Origin: Clostridium sp. CF012
GTDB lineage: Bacteria > Bacillota > Clostridia > Clostridiales > Clostridiaceae
Assembly (NCBI RefSeq): GCF_018861755.1
Contig: NZ_JAHLEF010000017.1
Span: forward strand, 1-64,000
Length of the DNA: 64,000 bases
Direction: 5' to 3'
Below are positions 42,803 through 51,721 of this stretch, in pieces. The position numbers and the translations under genes were made by a program. The notes beneath the pieces are model-generated. The model saw nothing but the letters and a program-made list of their open reading frames with translations. It searched no databases and was not told the origin of the DNA. Numbering within the stretch: the stretch's first letter is position 1; each line of letters starts with the position of its first letter.

Positions 42803-44359
42803 CTACTTATTGTCAACAACGTTTAGTGTATAAGTCATTTTTTTATTTGGATTTGTTAATGAGGTTCCTTCTAACTTATATTGACCAAGGGTATTCAAAT
42901 TAACTGTGCCAGTCCATGATACAGCTACAGGCTTTTCATAACCTCTAGACATCTCTGCTAAAACAAATGAGGGTAAATTAAAACTTGCTCCTAATTTTAT
43001 ATTACTTTGCATAGATTTAAGTTCACTTATATCCCCTATTAGAATAGGTGATTTATATTTTTCATTAAAATATTTTTCAATAGTATCGATTTTCTCAGAA
43101 GTTAGTCTACCCTTATATATTACAACCTCTGCAATATCAACATTAGGACCACCTATTCTAAACTTATCATTTTTCGAACTAATTGCTTCTTTTACAAGAA
43201 ACCATTTTTGACCTCCAGTGGTCTCTTCTTTTGGTATACTAAATTCATGTTCCCCATTTTTCAAAAAAACAGATTCTTCATTTCCTATTTTATTTCGAAC
43301 TACGGCAAAGATATAAATATCATTATTATTTGTATTTTGACTTGGTATTTCTAAATATTGATCATTTGCACTAAAGCTCACATATTGCCATTTAAACCCT
43401 GTTCCCATTCCCATTTTCATTAACTCTGGTGTTTTATCGATCTTACTTGCAGATTCATTTGGTATACTTTGACCGTATATACTTGAAATATCAAGCCATT
43501 TTCTGACCTTATTTACATCTACTTCAGTAGGAGCAGATGGATCTATAAATCCTGCATCAAAATGAGATACCGCATTTTGTGTTATGGGTAAGCCTGATAT
43601 AAAAACCGGTGAACTTACACTTTGTTTGCCAATTTTACCTGACTTAGCACCCGGAGTTGCAGTAAATATAATATGTCTGCCCTTATACTCCTCTAATGAT
43701 AATGGAAAAGTCCTTTCGTAAGAACCAAAATTATTTATAGTCTCATTGGACACCAACTCATAATCCCTTGGGAAAAGAGGATAATAATATGAATCATTTA
43801 TAATGTCATCGTTTAAACTAAACCTTGGATCTTTAGGTAACGGCGTGGTATACTCCTTAGTTGAAACATACCACTCAACTACATTCAACAAATGATCCCA
43901 TTTATATGCAGCATCATTCTCAAAATTCCCAACTATACTAAAGCCTCCTGTAACATATCCATAAGAGACATTGTTACTCCCTTGTTTTACCTTTATCCCA
44001 ATATTTTTAAGCGCGATAGGCGTTAATACTTCAGGCTTAACGTTGGAAACAAGAGTATAATATGCTTTATTATTATGAGTCTTTTCAACTTCATAATAAT
44101 TTACTTTAATTCCACCTAAACTGTTAAAAATGACTTTTTCTTTTAAAATTAATTCTTTATTTCTAATCTTTTCTTTCACATTATCAATTTCCATTTCCAT
44201 ATCCCGTTGAGTTAAAAATACTTCTTGGGAAATAACCTTGGTTTTATTAAGAAATATGAAATGACTGCTCAAAATCGTTAGGAAGCTTACGCTGATAATA
44301 CCTAAAATAGCAATAGCTAAAATAACCTCCACTAAAGTAAAACCATTTCTTTTTCGCAT
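42803..44359 (-). CDS. Minor pilin with LamG/ConA-like C-terminal domain
   Basis: About 518 residues from the ATG of MRKRNGFTLV, which has AAGGTGAG at proper spacing. The class III signal KRNG/FTLVE with Glu at +5 and the following helix mark a type IV prepilin. It is much larger than a normal pilin: a middle beta region is followed by a concanavalin A/LamG-like domain (about 240-440), ending in the typical IAEVVIYKGRLTSEKIDTIEKYFNEKY phrase. The last 70 residues resemble an Ig-like bacterial domain. Domains of this type bind sugars, so this is a candidate tip lectin. Its start lies within the 3' region of the VWA pilin's downstream gap (21 bp apart). Confidence 0.82.
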   Translation of the reverse strand: MRKRNGFTLVEVILAIAILGIISVSFLTILSSHFIFLNKTKVISQEVFLTQRDMEMEIDNVKEKIRNKELILKEKVIFNSLGGIKVNYYEVEKTHNNKAYYTLVSNVKPEVLTPIALKNIGIKVKQGSNNVSYGYVTGGFSIVGNFENDAAYKWDHLLNVVEWYVSTKEYTTPLPKDPRFSLNDDIINDSYYYPLFPRDYELVSNETINNFGSYERTFPLSLEEYKGRHIIFTATPGAKSGKIGKQSVSSPVFISGLPITQNAVSHFDAGFIDPSAPTEVDVNKVRKWLDISSIYGQSIPNESASKIDKTPELMKMGMGTGFKWQYVSFSANDQYLEIPSQNTNNNDIYIFAVVRNKIGNEESVFLKNGEHEFSIPKEETTGGQKWFLVKEAISSKNDKFRIGGPNVDIAEVVIYKGRLTSEKIDTIEKYFNEKYKSPILIGDISELKSMQSNIKLGASFNLPSFVLAEMSRGYEKPVAVSWTGTVNLNTLGQYKLEGTSLTNPNKKMTYTLNVVDNK

Positions 44360-44379
44360 AAAACTCACCTTACTCTCAT

Positions 44380-45921
44380 CTATTTTATTATTTGAGGACC
44401 TGAAACTAACCAAAAATCAGACATAATATCATTTGCAATATTTTTAAATACCTCATCTAAATTAAATCCTGGGTCATCATATCTATAGATACTGCCTGGC
44501 TCTGTTCCAATGCTTGTTCCAATAGACCTAATATGAGTCCCTAGGTTACTTGCATAACCTATAAGATAGCTTTTCACTCCATTACCAGCATCGAAATTTT
44601 TAATTAAGCTGCCTACAGAAGTAACATATGATGGACTTTTTGTAATTACGTCACTTCCATTACCGGTAATGGCATAGTTAGTATTTGGATTACTCCCCTT
44701 CTGGTCATCTTCATAAAGGAAATCAATATTTCCTTTATCTAAATAATACTTTGGATCTAATGTAGAAGCATTGAACTCCCACCTGTAGGGATTCCAATAC
44801 GACCCATTCTCATACCTATTCCAATTACCCTTTTTAGTTTCGTATGTTGTTTCTCCATCTACCAACAGAATCATATAATGATGCACCTGATCTTCTACAT
44901 TTATTGACATTCTTGTTCTAAAATCATTATGAAGATTATAGGCTTGTCTTAGGCCATCCCCAGTATTTGTACCACCTGCTGCTTTTGTTTTTTTTATGAC
45001 CTCTACCAAATCATTTTTCTTATTTTCAAGATAGACATCGTATATAGGCTGTCTATCGCTAGGGTTCTTATTAGCAGTAGGATTAGGATAATTTCCAGTT
45101 GTAGAAAATGGCACCAACGATATAAATACATTTTCTTCTTTTGAAAATCGTTGTATTATTCCCGCCTCAGGATTAGCTAAAGTTCCTGTTAATGCTTCTC
45201 TTACGTATCTTATTCTTGCATTAGTTGCTTCTGTGCTTGAATTACCAGCTCCAGCTGGAGTTTCATTCATACTACCAGATACATCCGTTACTATGGTTAT
45301 ATAAGCTATTTGATTTTTCCCTTTACCAGATGTTTGTCCATCATTACGATAAGCTAAGGCCACTGATGGAGATGCTTTTGTGCCTTTATCAACTACTTGT
45401 ACTGCATTGGTAGATTCTACAGTGGATTCAAAAACTATCTTTTCTCTTGTTCTATTTCCTTCAGCATCTATTGCATAAGCATAAATCTTATATTTCATTG
45501 CATTGTTGCTCTTAGCTGAGGCGTCTTTTTCAAAAAACACTTCATATTCAATATTATCCTGTACCCCTACTAAAACCCTTTCTTTATGCTTGCTCCCATT
45601 GTACTCCATTACAACTATTCGTTTTCTATCAGGAGATACCATGAAATAGTTCCAACCGGGATCCATGCTATTAGTACTTGAAATAAAAGTTTGTGGCACA
45701 GCAAAAACTGCCTTAGAATATCTTACAATTTTAGTTGTCTCTTCTGTAACAATCCTTATAGAGGATTGAAGATCATACTCTTTTACTGTTAACTTGTGTG
45801 ACTTCGTACCTAAAATAAGTAAATTTGCACTGATCATAATCACTAGACTGGTTATAGCTATAGTCAATATTAGTTCTACTAATGTAAACCCCTTATTATA
45901 CCTAAGATCCTTTCTAATCAT
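44380..45921 (-). CDS. Minor pilin with von Willebrand A domain
   Basis: About 513 residues. The prepilin signal NKG/FTLVELILTIAI at residue 10 is followed by a pilin helix and a beta region to about 190. A von Willebrand factor A domain (about 205-480) has a complete MIDAS: Asp213-x-Ser215-x-Ser217 (TDVSGSM), Thr318 (GGTNTGDG) and Asp355 (LLVDGETT). VWA domains bind ligands through a metal ion and occur on tip adhesins such as PilY1 in Gram-negative pili. Here it is fused directly to a pilin. ATG after GAGGTGAG. It lies between pilX and the LamG-like pilin. Confidence 0.87.
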   Translation of the reverse strand: MIRKDLRYNKGFTLVELILTIAITSLVIMISANLLILGTKSHKLTVKEYDLQSSIRIVTEETTKIVRYSKAVFAVPQTFISSTNSMDPGWNYFMVSPDRKRIVVMEYNGSKHKERVLVGVQDNIEYEVFFEKDASAKSNNAMKYKIYAYAIDAEGNRTREKIVFESTVESTNAVQVVDKGTKASPSVALAYRNDGQTSGKGKNQIAYITIVTDVSGSMNETPAGAGNSSTEATNARIRYVREALTGTLANPEAGIIQRFSKEENVFISLVPFSTTGNYPNPTANKNPSDRQPIYDVYLENKKNDLVEVIKKTKAAGGTNTGDGLRQAYNLHNDFRTRMSINVEDQVHHYMILLVDGETTYETKKGNWNRYENGSYWNPYRWEFNASTLDPKYYLDKGNIDFLYEDDQKGSNPNTNYAITGNGSDVITKSPSYVTSVGSLIKNFDAGNGVKSYLIGYASNLGTHIRSIGTSIGTEPGSIYRYDDPGFNLDEVFKNIANDIMSDFWLVSGPQIIK

Positions 45922-45940
45922 ATATCTCACCTCACATATC

Positions 45941-46417
45941 TTACTTAGCTATTTTTTCTCTTACTATTTGGTTGTTATTATCCTCATTTATTCTCATTGT
46001 AGATGGAACTTTTGTACTATTACCCTTTAACTGACCCACAGATGTAACTTTTATCCAGTTAATTTCATTCTCTTTTATTCTATCTATGGTTACGGTAGCT
46101 GTTCCTTTTTCTACGCCCTTAATATCAATTATAATAGTATCTATTATAGGTTTATTATCCCTCTTTAGCTTAATGACAGCTGCCTCAATTTTCTTAGGAT
46201 TGTAATCTGGATTCATTAATGCAGCATATGTTAAGTCAACACCGGCTAAGGCAATATAATAGGTTTGAATCCGCTCTTTTTGTTTGGTTGTCTCAAAAAT
46301 GTTTTGCCTCACAATATACATAACAGAACTCATCAATATCATTAAGACTGTAAAAACCAATAGTACCCATACAAGTGCTGCACCTTTCCTTTTTTTTAAA
46401 ACACACCATTTTTTCAT
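45941..46417 (-). CDS. PilX-like minor pilin
   Basis: About 158 residues. The N-terminus KKRKGAALVWVLLVFTVLMILMSSV resembles PilX minor pilins: a prepilin-like leader, then a hydrophobic helix without the usual Glu at +5. The start chosen is the ATG six bases after GAGGA. The rest is a small alpha-beta domain (ALAGVDLTYAALMNPDY, VTIDRIKENEI). PilX, the VWA pilin and the LamG-like pilin follow each other closely, and together they look like a pilus-tip priming set. Confidence 0.75.
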   Translation of the reverse strand: MKKWCVLKKRKGAALVWVLLVFTVLMILMSSVMYIVRQNIFETTKQKERIQTYYIALAGVDLTYAALMNPDYNPKKIEAAVIKLKRDNKPIIDTIIIDIKGVEKGTATVTIDRIKENEINWIKVTSVGQLKGNSTKVPSTMRINEDNNNQIVREKIAK

Positions 46418-46699
46418 TGCCATTCCTCATTTCTTAAATGACTTATTTCTATACAGTTTAATAGGTTCTTATTTCACAACTATAATTCTAAGTAATGCAT
46501 ACTTAATATCTTGAAAAAATATAGTCATATACCAATTAATTAAACTTTCTCCCAAAATACTACTATAAAAAATCCTAACATAAAGTTTTTTTCATTATTA
46601 AGATTTTGAATTTAAGTTTCATCCTAAGCAGTTCACTACTTTCACACTGAAATTTAAGTTTTAAAAATAAAAACTTTTCAAACAAAAACTAGAATATTT

Positions 46700-46967
46700 T
46701 AAATCTATAACCTCAACAGTATCTTCTAAACTGTAATTTTCATCGTTAACTTATATATCTTCAATAAATAACTTATTAATACTACTTGAACTAATATTTA
46801 AAGCTACAGCCCTTCACTTTAATGCCTTTACTAATTTAGATTTTCCTTATTCCATATTCGGGATACAAATTACTAAACCTTTTGTCGTTATAATATTTTT
46901 GTTTGCTTCCTAGAACTATTTTTGTTTGTTCCGAGCCTTTGTCTAGGCTACAAATTTTGAGTTGAAA
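46700..46967 (-). pseudogene. Decayed partial copy of pilM
   Basis: Positions 46700-46850 match pilM DNA around 41995-42130 (shared TATCTTCAATAAATAA, CAGTATCTTCT), and 46880-46967 match its 5' end around 42480-42575 (CTTCCTAGAACTAT, TGTCTAGG). About 350 bp between these parts are deleted, and the frame is broken. The loss of open frame shows it is a dead duplicate. Confidence 0.85.
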
Positions 46968-47015
46968 ATGAGTAATTACATTTTTTCAATGATTTTTATT
47001 GGAATTTTCAGTATG

Positions 47016-47066
47016 AATTTTCAGTTCTTGTTACTTTCTATAAGGTAGTAACAAGAACTGAAAATT
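47016..47066. terminator. Hairpin with perfect 20-bp stem
   Basis: Arms 47016-47035 and 47047-47066 are exact complements with an 11-nt loop. On the plus strand it is followed by TTTTATTTG. The right arm is part of a 40-bp repeat that recurs at 47225. It may be a terminator for readthrough from pilA or part of a mobile miniature element. Confidence 0.65.
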
Positions 47067-47264
47067 TTTATTTGATACTAGTGAAAATAGAATTTCTTCC
47101 ATTTCAAAGAGGAAGCACCATGCATTTGCATGTTGCTTCACAGTTTGTTCACCACTTCCGGAGGGCTTTGTGAGGCCGAAGGGTTGAACTTGCTAAGTAT
47201 AAACTTCCACAATTACCTCCCCTGAGGTGGTAACAAGAACTAGAAGTTTTTATTTGCTAGTATC
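47043..47264. repeat. Two imperfect direct repeats of about 40 bp
   Basis: 47043-47082 and 47225-47264 share AGGT-GTAACAAGAACT and TTTTTATTTG with a few differences. The 140 bp between them is richer in G+C and has the near-palindrome at 47112-47139. Confidence 0.7.
47112..47139. repeat. Near-perfect 13-bp stem hairpin
   Basis: GAAGCACCATGCA, a TT loop, then TGCATGTTGCTTC: complementary except one position. It lies between the two 40-bp repeats and has no T tract, so it is not a simple terminator. Confidence 0.65.
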
Positions 47265-47345
47265 AATTTCGACACAATTCGAGCTACCCCTAGGGGGCCT
47301 TGGCGTACCAACGGACCGCCTTGCTTTTATTTTTTGTTCAAAAAG

Positions 47346-47369
47346 CGGAGATTTTGTTTGTTACCTCCG
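47346..47369 (-). terminator. Possible weak terminator of pilA
   Basis: Short stem CGGAG/CTCCG with a 14-nt loop followed on the minus strand by CTTTTTG, 35 bp after the pilA stop. The stem is only five base pairs. Confidence 0.4.
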
Positions 47370-47402
47370 TGGTCTTGCAAATTACCTGTGGGAGTTAGCT
47401 TC

Positions 47403-47825
47403 TTATGGTGTTATAACACCTGTCGTATCAACAATTGATGGTGCAGCACTAATCGCTCCACCTGAAATAGTCCAAGTTAGTACTTTTGTACCTGTAGCAG
47501 GTATATTTGCAGAAAGTTTGAAAGCTGATCCAGATTCAATAAGAGTAGCTGGTACCGTCACAATTGCTCCAGTTGTAGCTATTGTTGCTGTTGCTGTTGT
47601 GGTAATATCACCATTTGCAACACCTATTGCAACAGCGCGGTTTAAGGTTGTAAATGTAGCTTTGTCTGAAGAAATTTTTGCTTTGTCTGTGAAACCTGAT
47701 AACCTAGGAACTGCTATTGCAGCTAAAATACCAATAATTGCAATAACCACAATAAGTTCGATTAGAGTAAACCCTTTCCTCTTATTTTTCTTCATTAAAT
47801 CCAGTTTAACTAAATCCATTTTCAT
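47403..47825 (-). CDS. pilA: Major type IV pilin
   Basis: A 140-residue prepilin. The leader (18 residues, ending KNKRKG) is cut before FTLIELIVVIAIIGILAAIAVPRL, with Glu at +5 for assembly. The small C-terminal domain is Thr-, Ala- and Val-rich (DITTTATATIATTGAIVTVPATL) without cysteines. AAGGGGG precedes the ATG. It follows pilC by 127 bp and is likely the main pilus subunit. No prepilin peptidase or PilT retraction ATPase is in this window. Confidence 0.92.
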   Translation of the reverse strand: MKMDLVKLDLMKKNKRKGFTLIELIVVIAIIGILAAIAVPRLSGFTDKAKISSDKATFTTLNRAVAIGVANGDITTTATATIATTGAIVTVPATLIESGSAFKLSANIPATGTKVLTWTISGGAISAAPSIVDTTGVITP

Positions 47826-47952
47826 TAATAATTCCCCCTTATAATCTAATATTTTAAATATATAATAATGAGTTAACTACAAAATATTAATATTGCTAAT
47901 TTTTATAATTACCATGCACACATTTTATAGTTATATCATATTAACCAAACTA

Positions 47953-49161
47953 TTACTGAACTGTATTCATCATCTCAAACATCGGCATCATCATAGCAAT
48001 AACTATAAATCCAATTAAAACTCCCATTACTATAATCATAAGTGGCTCTATCATTGTAGTCATTCTTTTCAGAGATGCTTCTAATTCTTCATCATAAAAA
48101 TTCGCAGTTTTATCCAATATATCATCTAGCGAACCTGACTCTTCCCCTATTTTTATCATGGAGTTTAGCATTACTGGAAATAGAGATTCATCTCCTATCG
48201 CTTCTCCTAAAGAGATGCCTTTTAATACTTTTTCCTTAATTTGTTCTAAGCTGTTTTCTGCTACTTTATTTCCAACTACTTTGCGTACTACTTCTAGGGC
48301 TTGTACCAAAGGTACACCACTAGCAAGTACTGTAGATAGTGTTCTAGTAAATCTAGATACTATTACTTTTTCTGTAGTATCTTTAATTATTGGTAATTTT
48401 AATTTTAATCCATCTAGTGATAGTCTACCTTCTGGAGTCTTAGCATAAGTTTTCATACCATAAACTGCTCCACCTATAACTACAACTAGTATGTACCATT
48501 TAGTTCGTATAAATTTGCTTAACCCCATAACTATCCTGGTGGGTGCTGGTAGTGCTACCCCTGAGCCTTCAAACATTCCTGTGAAAGTAGGCATTATAAA
48601 GGTTAAAAGGAAAATCACCACTACCACTGATAAGCCTGCTAGTACCATAGGATACACCATAGCACTCTTAAGTTGGTTGTTTATTTTATTTTCTTTTTCA
48701 TAATGAGATGCCATTCTACTCATTATTATATCTAGATTACCACTGACTTCACCAGTGTTAACCATATTTATCAGTAAATTGGGAAACACATCATTATGCT
48801 TTCCAAGTGCTTCCGACAGAGAAATACCCTTTTGTACATCATCATGTGCTTCATTTAAGCACTTCTTCAATTTTTTATTTGCAGTTTGTTTTTTTAAAAC
48901 ATCTAATACATTGGAGATGTTAGCACCTGCATTTATCATGGTGTGAAACTGCCTACAGAAAATGTAAAGGTCCTTTGTTTTAACCTTTACAAAAGATTCA
49001 AATACATCCTTCTGCCCACGTTCTAATGTTTCTTTAATTTCTATAGGATAATAATTATTATCCTCTATCATGGCCAATACTTCATTTTTACTACTAGCCT
49101 TAAATATTCCTTCTGATTTTTCACCTTGATGATTCATAACTTTATATTTAAATGTAGGCAC
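47953..49161 (-). CDS. pilC: Type IV pilus inner-membrane platform protein PilC
   Basis: A 402-residue GspF/PilC protein with two related cytoplasmic domains (about 60-185 and 265-385), each with a FxRQFHTMINAG or FTRTLSTVLASG-like motif, and three membrane helices (about 165-190, 215-235, 370-395). It forms the platform turned by PilB. A GTG start is used after GGGGGTGAG. It starts 13 bp after pilB. Confidence 0.93.
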   Translation of the reverse strand: MPTFKYKVMNHQGEKSEGIFKASSKNEVLAMIEDNNYYPIEIKETLERGQKDVFESFVKVKTKDLYIFCRQFHTMINAGANISNVLDVLKKQTANKKLKKCLNEAHDDVQKGISLSEALGKHNDVFPNLLINMVNTGEVSGNLDIIMSRMASHYEKENKINNQLKSAMVYPMVLAGLSVVVVIFLLTFIMPTFTGMFEGSGVALPAPTRIVMGLSKFIRTKWYILVVVIGGAVYGMKTYAKTPEGRLSLDGLKLKLPIIKDTTEKVIVSRFTRTLSTVLASGVPLVQALEVVRKVVGNKVAENSLEQIKEKVLKGISLGEAIGDESLFPVMLNSMIKIGEESGSLDDILDKTANFYDEELEASLKRMTTMIEPLMIIVMGVLIGFIVIAMMMPMFEMMNTVQ

Positions 49162-49174
49162 TTACTCACCCCCG

Positions 49175-50863
49175 TTATTCTTTTAAAAACGCTATCTTAA
49201 TCAGTTCTTGAACCGTTGTCATTCCTTTTAATACTAAATCAGTACAGGATGTTTTTAGCGTTTTCATTCCATTTTCTATGCATATATCTCTTATTTCATC
49301 TACACTAGCATTACGCATGATGTATTCCCTGTGTTTACGAGTTACTTCCATTATTTCGTATACACCTATTCTTCCTGCATATCCACTGTTGCTACAGTGG
49401 CCACAACCTTTACCCTTATGAAGCAATAGCTCTTCATTTGAGTGAATGCCTAGGATTTCTTTTTCAAAATCAGTTGCTATATAAGTTTCATTGCACATTG
49501 GACATATTTTTTTTACTAGTCTTTGAGATATAATTCCTGCTATAGCACTAGCCACTAGGTAGGGTTGTATATCCATGTCTATAAGCCTTACAATTGCTGA
49601 AGGTGCATCGTTGGTGTGAATTGTACTTAGTACTATATGCCCTGTTATAGATGCTCTGGTAGCTATTTCTGCTGTTTCATTGTCCCTTATCTCGCCTATC
49701 ATAACCACATCAGGGTCTTGTCTTAAAATCGACCGGAGGCCCGATGCAAAAGTTAGTCCTGCTTTCACATTTACGCTTACTTGGTTTATTCCATCTACTA
49801 CATACTCCACAGGGTCTTCTACTGTTATAATATTCTTACTGTTATCATTAAGTTCGCTTAATAAGGTATATAGTGTAGTGGATTTTCCACTACCTGTAGG
49901 GCCTGTAACCAAAATTATTCCATATGGATTTTTAAGTATTTTTTCTACTTTTTCTAAATCATCTTCGTTCATACCTAGTTTTTCTTTACCTACTAAGAAA
50001 TTTTCTCTATCTAGTACACGGATAACAATCTTTTCACCGTGAATTGTTGGCAAAGTGGATACACGCAAATCTACCCTCTTATTATCTACATCTGTTAAAA
50101 TTCTGCCATCCTGTGGAACTCTCTTTTCTGCAATATTTAATTCTGCAAGTATTTTTATACGGGTTATAAAAGCATTAAATATATCTTTATTGTATTTAGC
50201 TATTTCTTTTAGGGTACCATCTATTCTATATCTTATTTTTATGTGACTTTCAAAAGGTTCTATATGTATATCACTAGCCTTCAGCTTTATTGCATCACTT
50301 ATAATAGAATCAACGAGTCTCACCGCTGGAGCGCTTTTTATATCATCTAATTGTGCTTTGTTTTCTTCCTTCTCTTCATTTGTTCCTTGGGCCTTTGATA
50401 AATCCTCAGCAGCTTTCTTCGCATTTTGACTAGCATAATACTTATCAATTGTATTTTTAATATCTTTTGTTGATGAAATATATATTATAGCATCAAAAGC
50501 TGTAGATATTGTAACGTCGTCTATTGCAAATATATTTAGTGGATCAGACATGGCAACCTTTAGTTTATTGTCTTCCATACCAAAAGCAACTAAGTTATAT
50601 TTTTTCGAAATGATTTCTGGTATTATTTGAACAACTTTTTGCTCAATATCTTCCCTATCTAAATGTACTCTTTTTATAGATAATTGTTGCTCTAGAACTT
50701 CTAAAATATCTTCTTCGCTTAAAATACCATCTTCAATAAGAAGTTGTCCTATTCTTTTCCCAGTGCCTTTCTGTTTCATGAGCACTTTCCTAAGTTGTTC
50801 TAGATCTATCTTTCTAGATTCGACTAATAAATCTCCTAATCTCTTTTTTGCCATATTCTTCAT
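49175..50863 (-). CDS. pilB: Type IV pilus extension ATPase PilB
   Basis: A 562-residue GspE/PilB ATPase. The N-terminal MshEN domain (about 20-150) often binds cyclic di-GMP. The catalytic core has Walker A GPTGSGKST, Asp box HIEPFESHIKIRYRIDG, Walker B-type VVMIGEIRD and the His box STIHTNDA. The zinc motif is CPMC ... CGHC near residue 460-485. ATG follows AAAGGGGC. It is the first gene of the pilus locus; the long gap upstream must hold its promoter. Confidence 0.94.
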   Translation of the reverse strand: MKNMAKKRLGDLLVESRKIDLEQLRKVLMKQKGTGKRIGQLLIEDGILSEEDILEVLEQQLSIKRVHLDREDIEQKVVQIIPEIISKKYNLVAFGMEDNKLKVAMSDPLNIFAIDDVTISTAFDAIIYISSTKDIKNTIDKYYASQNAKKAAEDLSKAQGTNEEKEENKAQLDDIKSAPAVRLVDSIISDAIKLKASDIHIEPFESHIKIRYRIDGTLKEIAKYNKDIFNAFITRIKILAELNIAEKRVPQDGRILTDVDNKRVDLRVSTLPTIHGEKIVIRVLDRENFLVGKEKLGMNEDDLEKVEKILKNPYGIILVTGPTGSGKSTTLYTLLSELNDNSKNIITVEDPVEYVVDGINQVSVNVKAGLTFASGLRSILRQDPDVVMIGEIRDNETAEIATRASITGHIVLSTIHTNDAPSAIVRLIDMDIQPYLVASAIAGIISQRLVKKICPMCNETYIATDFEKEILGIHSNEELLLHKGKGCGHCSNSGYAGRIGVYEIMEVTRKHREYIMRNASVDEIRDICIENGMKTLKTSCTDLVLKGMTTVQELIKIAFLKE

Positions 50864-51373
50864 TGGCTATGCCCCTTTATTAAGAATTCATTTGACATAT
50901 TTCTATAATAACAAATTTATACTATTCTACCTCTTTTTCTATAATTAATTAATATAATTGTAATACGATAAACAAGTTATTACAATATTTTTTCACTTTT
51001 TATAGTAAATTTTACATTTTTTTATATTTTTTCCTCCACCCCTAATTCCATTTATTTTCTTTAATTTCACTCATTTTTTAATTAAATTCACAATTTCTAA
51101 AGCATGTTTTCCATTGAGAATTGTTGTTTATATCTTACCCTACAACTTACTTATTTTCAATGCTTCATATGCATTCCATTATTACCCAATAATTTTTCTC
51201 ACAATATTTTTCCCAGCTTTCGGCCCTGCCACCCGTAATTATATTGCCCTCTCTTATAGCATAATTTCAGTTACGGACTTCCCATGTTTTAATGCCTATG
51301 TTTCTTTTCTTAGAGTATTTGTTTAGTTATTTCCTGTCCATATTGGTAGAGGAAGGTAACCCCCAAATTTTTA
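50864..51373. other. Gene-free stretch with an unexplained G+C-richer block
   Basis: About 510 bp between pilB and the ArsR-like gene. The first 300 bp are very AT-rich and probably hold the pilB promoter. At 51205-51330 the sequence is richer in G+C and foldable: CCGTAA (51233) pairs with TTACGG (51271) with further inner pairing. Reading all frames gives no convincing gene. It could be a structured RNA or the relic of a mobile element. Confidence 0.45.
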
Positions 51374-51700
51374 TTATTTTAATTCGCAATTTTCTTCAAC
51401 AGTCATTATTAGTTTCTTTAGATTTTCTACAGATTCCTTTAGAATTAAAAAATAGTAATTTTCTATTCCCTTTCTCATTACTTCCACTATGCCAGCTTGT
51501 TTCAAGATTTTAAGATGGTGGGAAACTGCCGGTCTTGATAATTCAATTTTTTCTGTTATAGCATTTACATTTAAACCTTCAGGTGTTTCAGACAAAATGA
51601 TAACTATTTCTTGTCTCTTTTCATCAGATAAGACTGAAAACAATGGAATGCATTCTTTAAATATGGTCATTATTTTTAATTTTCTTTCTTTATTAGACAT
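51374..51700 (-). CDS. ArsR-family transcriptional regulator
   Basis: A 108-residue winged-helix repressor with LFSVLSDEKRQEIVIILSE, the recognition helix LSRPAVSHHLKILKQAGIVEV and a wing (RKGIENYYF). The metal-binding ELCVCDL motif of classical ArsR is missing, so it probably senses something other than arsenite. It starts 21 bp after the upstream Rossmann-fold gene, with AGGAGGT, so the two form an operon it may regulate. Confidence 0.88.
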   Translation of the reverse strand: MSNKERKLKIMTIFKECIPLFSVLSDEKRQEIVIILSETPEGLNVNAITEKIELSRPAVSHHLKILKQAGIVEVMRKGIENYYFLILKESVENLKKLIMTVEENCELK

Positions 51701-51721
51701 TTTATTAATAGGACCTCCTTT

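Larger units (their letters stand above)
46424..47402. other. Gene-free repeat-rich gap inside the pilus locus
   Basis: About 980 bp between pilX and pilA with no intact gene. From left to right it holds AT-rich sequence with the presumed pilX promoter, a decayed pilM copy (46700-46967), a 20-bp stem hairpin (47016-47066), a second hairpin, two copies of a 40-bp direct repeat, and G+C-richer hairpins up to the pilA stop. Confidence 0.7.

Noticed and set aside
47222-47240. T-box-like motif (GGTGGTAAC)
   Set aside because: It lacks the full AGGGTGGNACCGCG core, specifier loop and a downstream aminoacyl-tRNA or amino acid gene.
47100-47400. Cyclic di-GMP riboswitch near pilA
   Set aside because: I looked for the GEMM-I and GEMM-II core motifs on both strands and did not find them; the hairpins lie downstream, not upstream, of pilA.
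47227-47844. 205-codon plus-strand open frame across pilA
   Set aside because: Most of it is the complement of the pilin gene (Val/Ala/Ile shadows), and its start lies within the repeat region with no convincing gene context.
51114-51326. 70-codon plus-strand ORF upstream of the ArsR-like gene
   Set aside because: No ribosome binding site and it runs through the foldable block; composition does not look coding.
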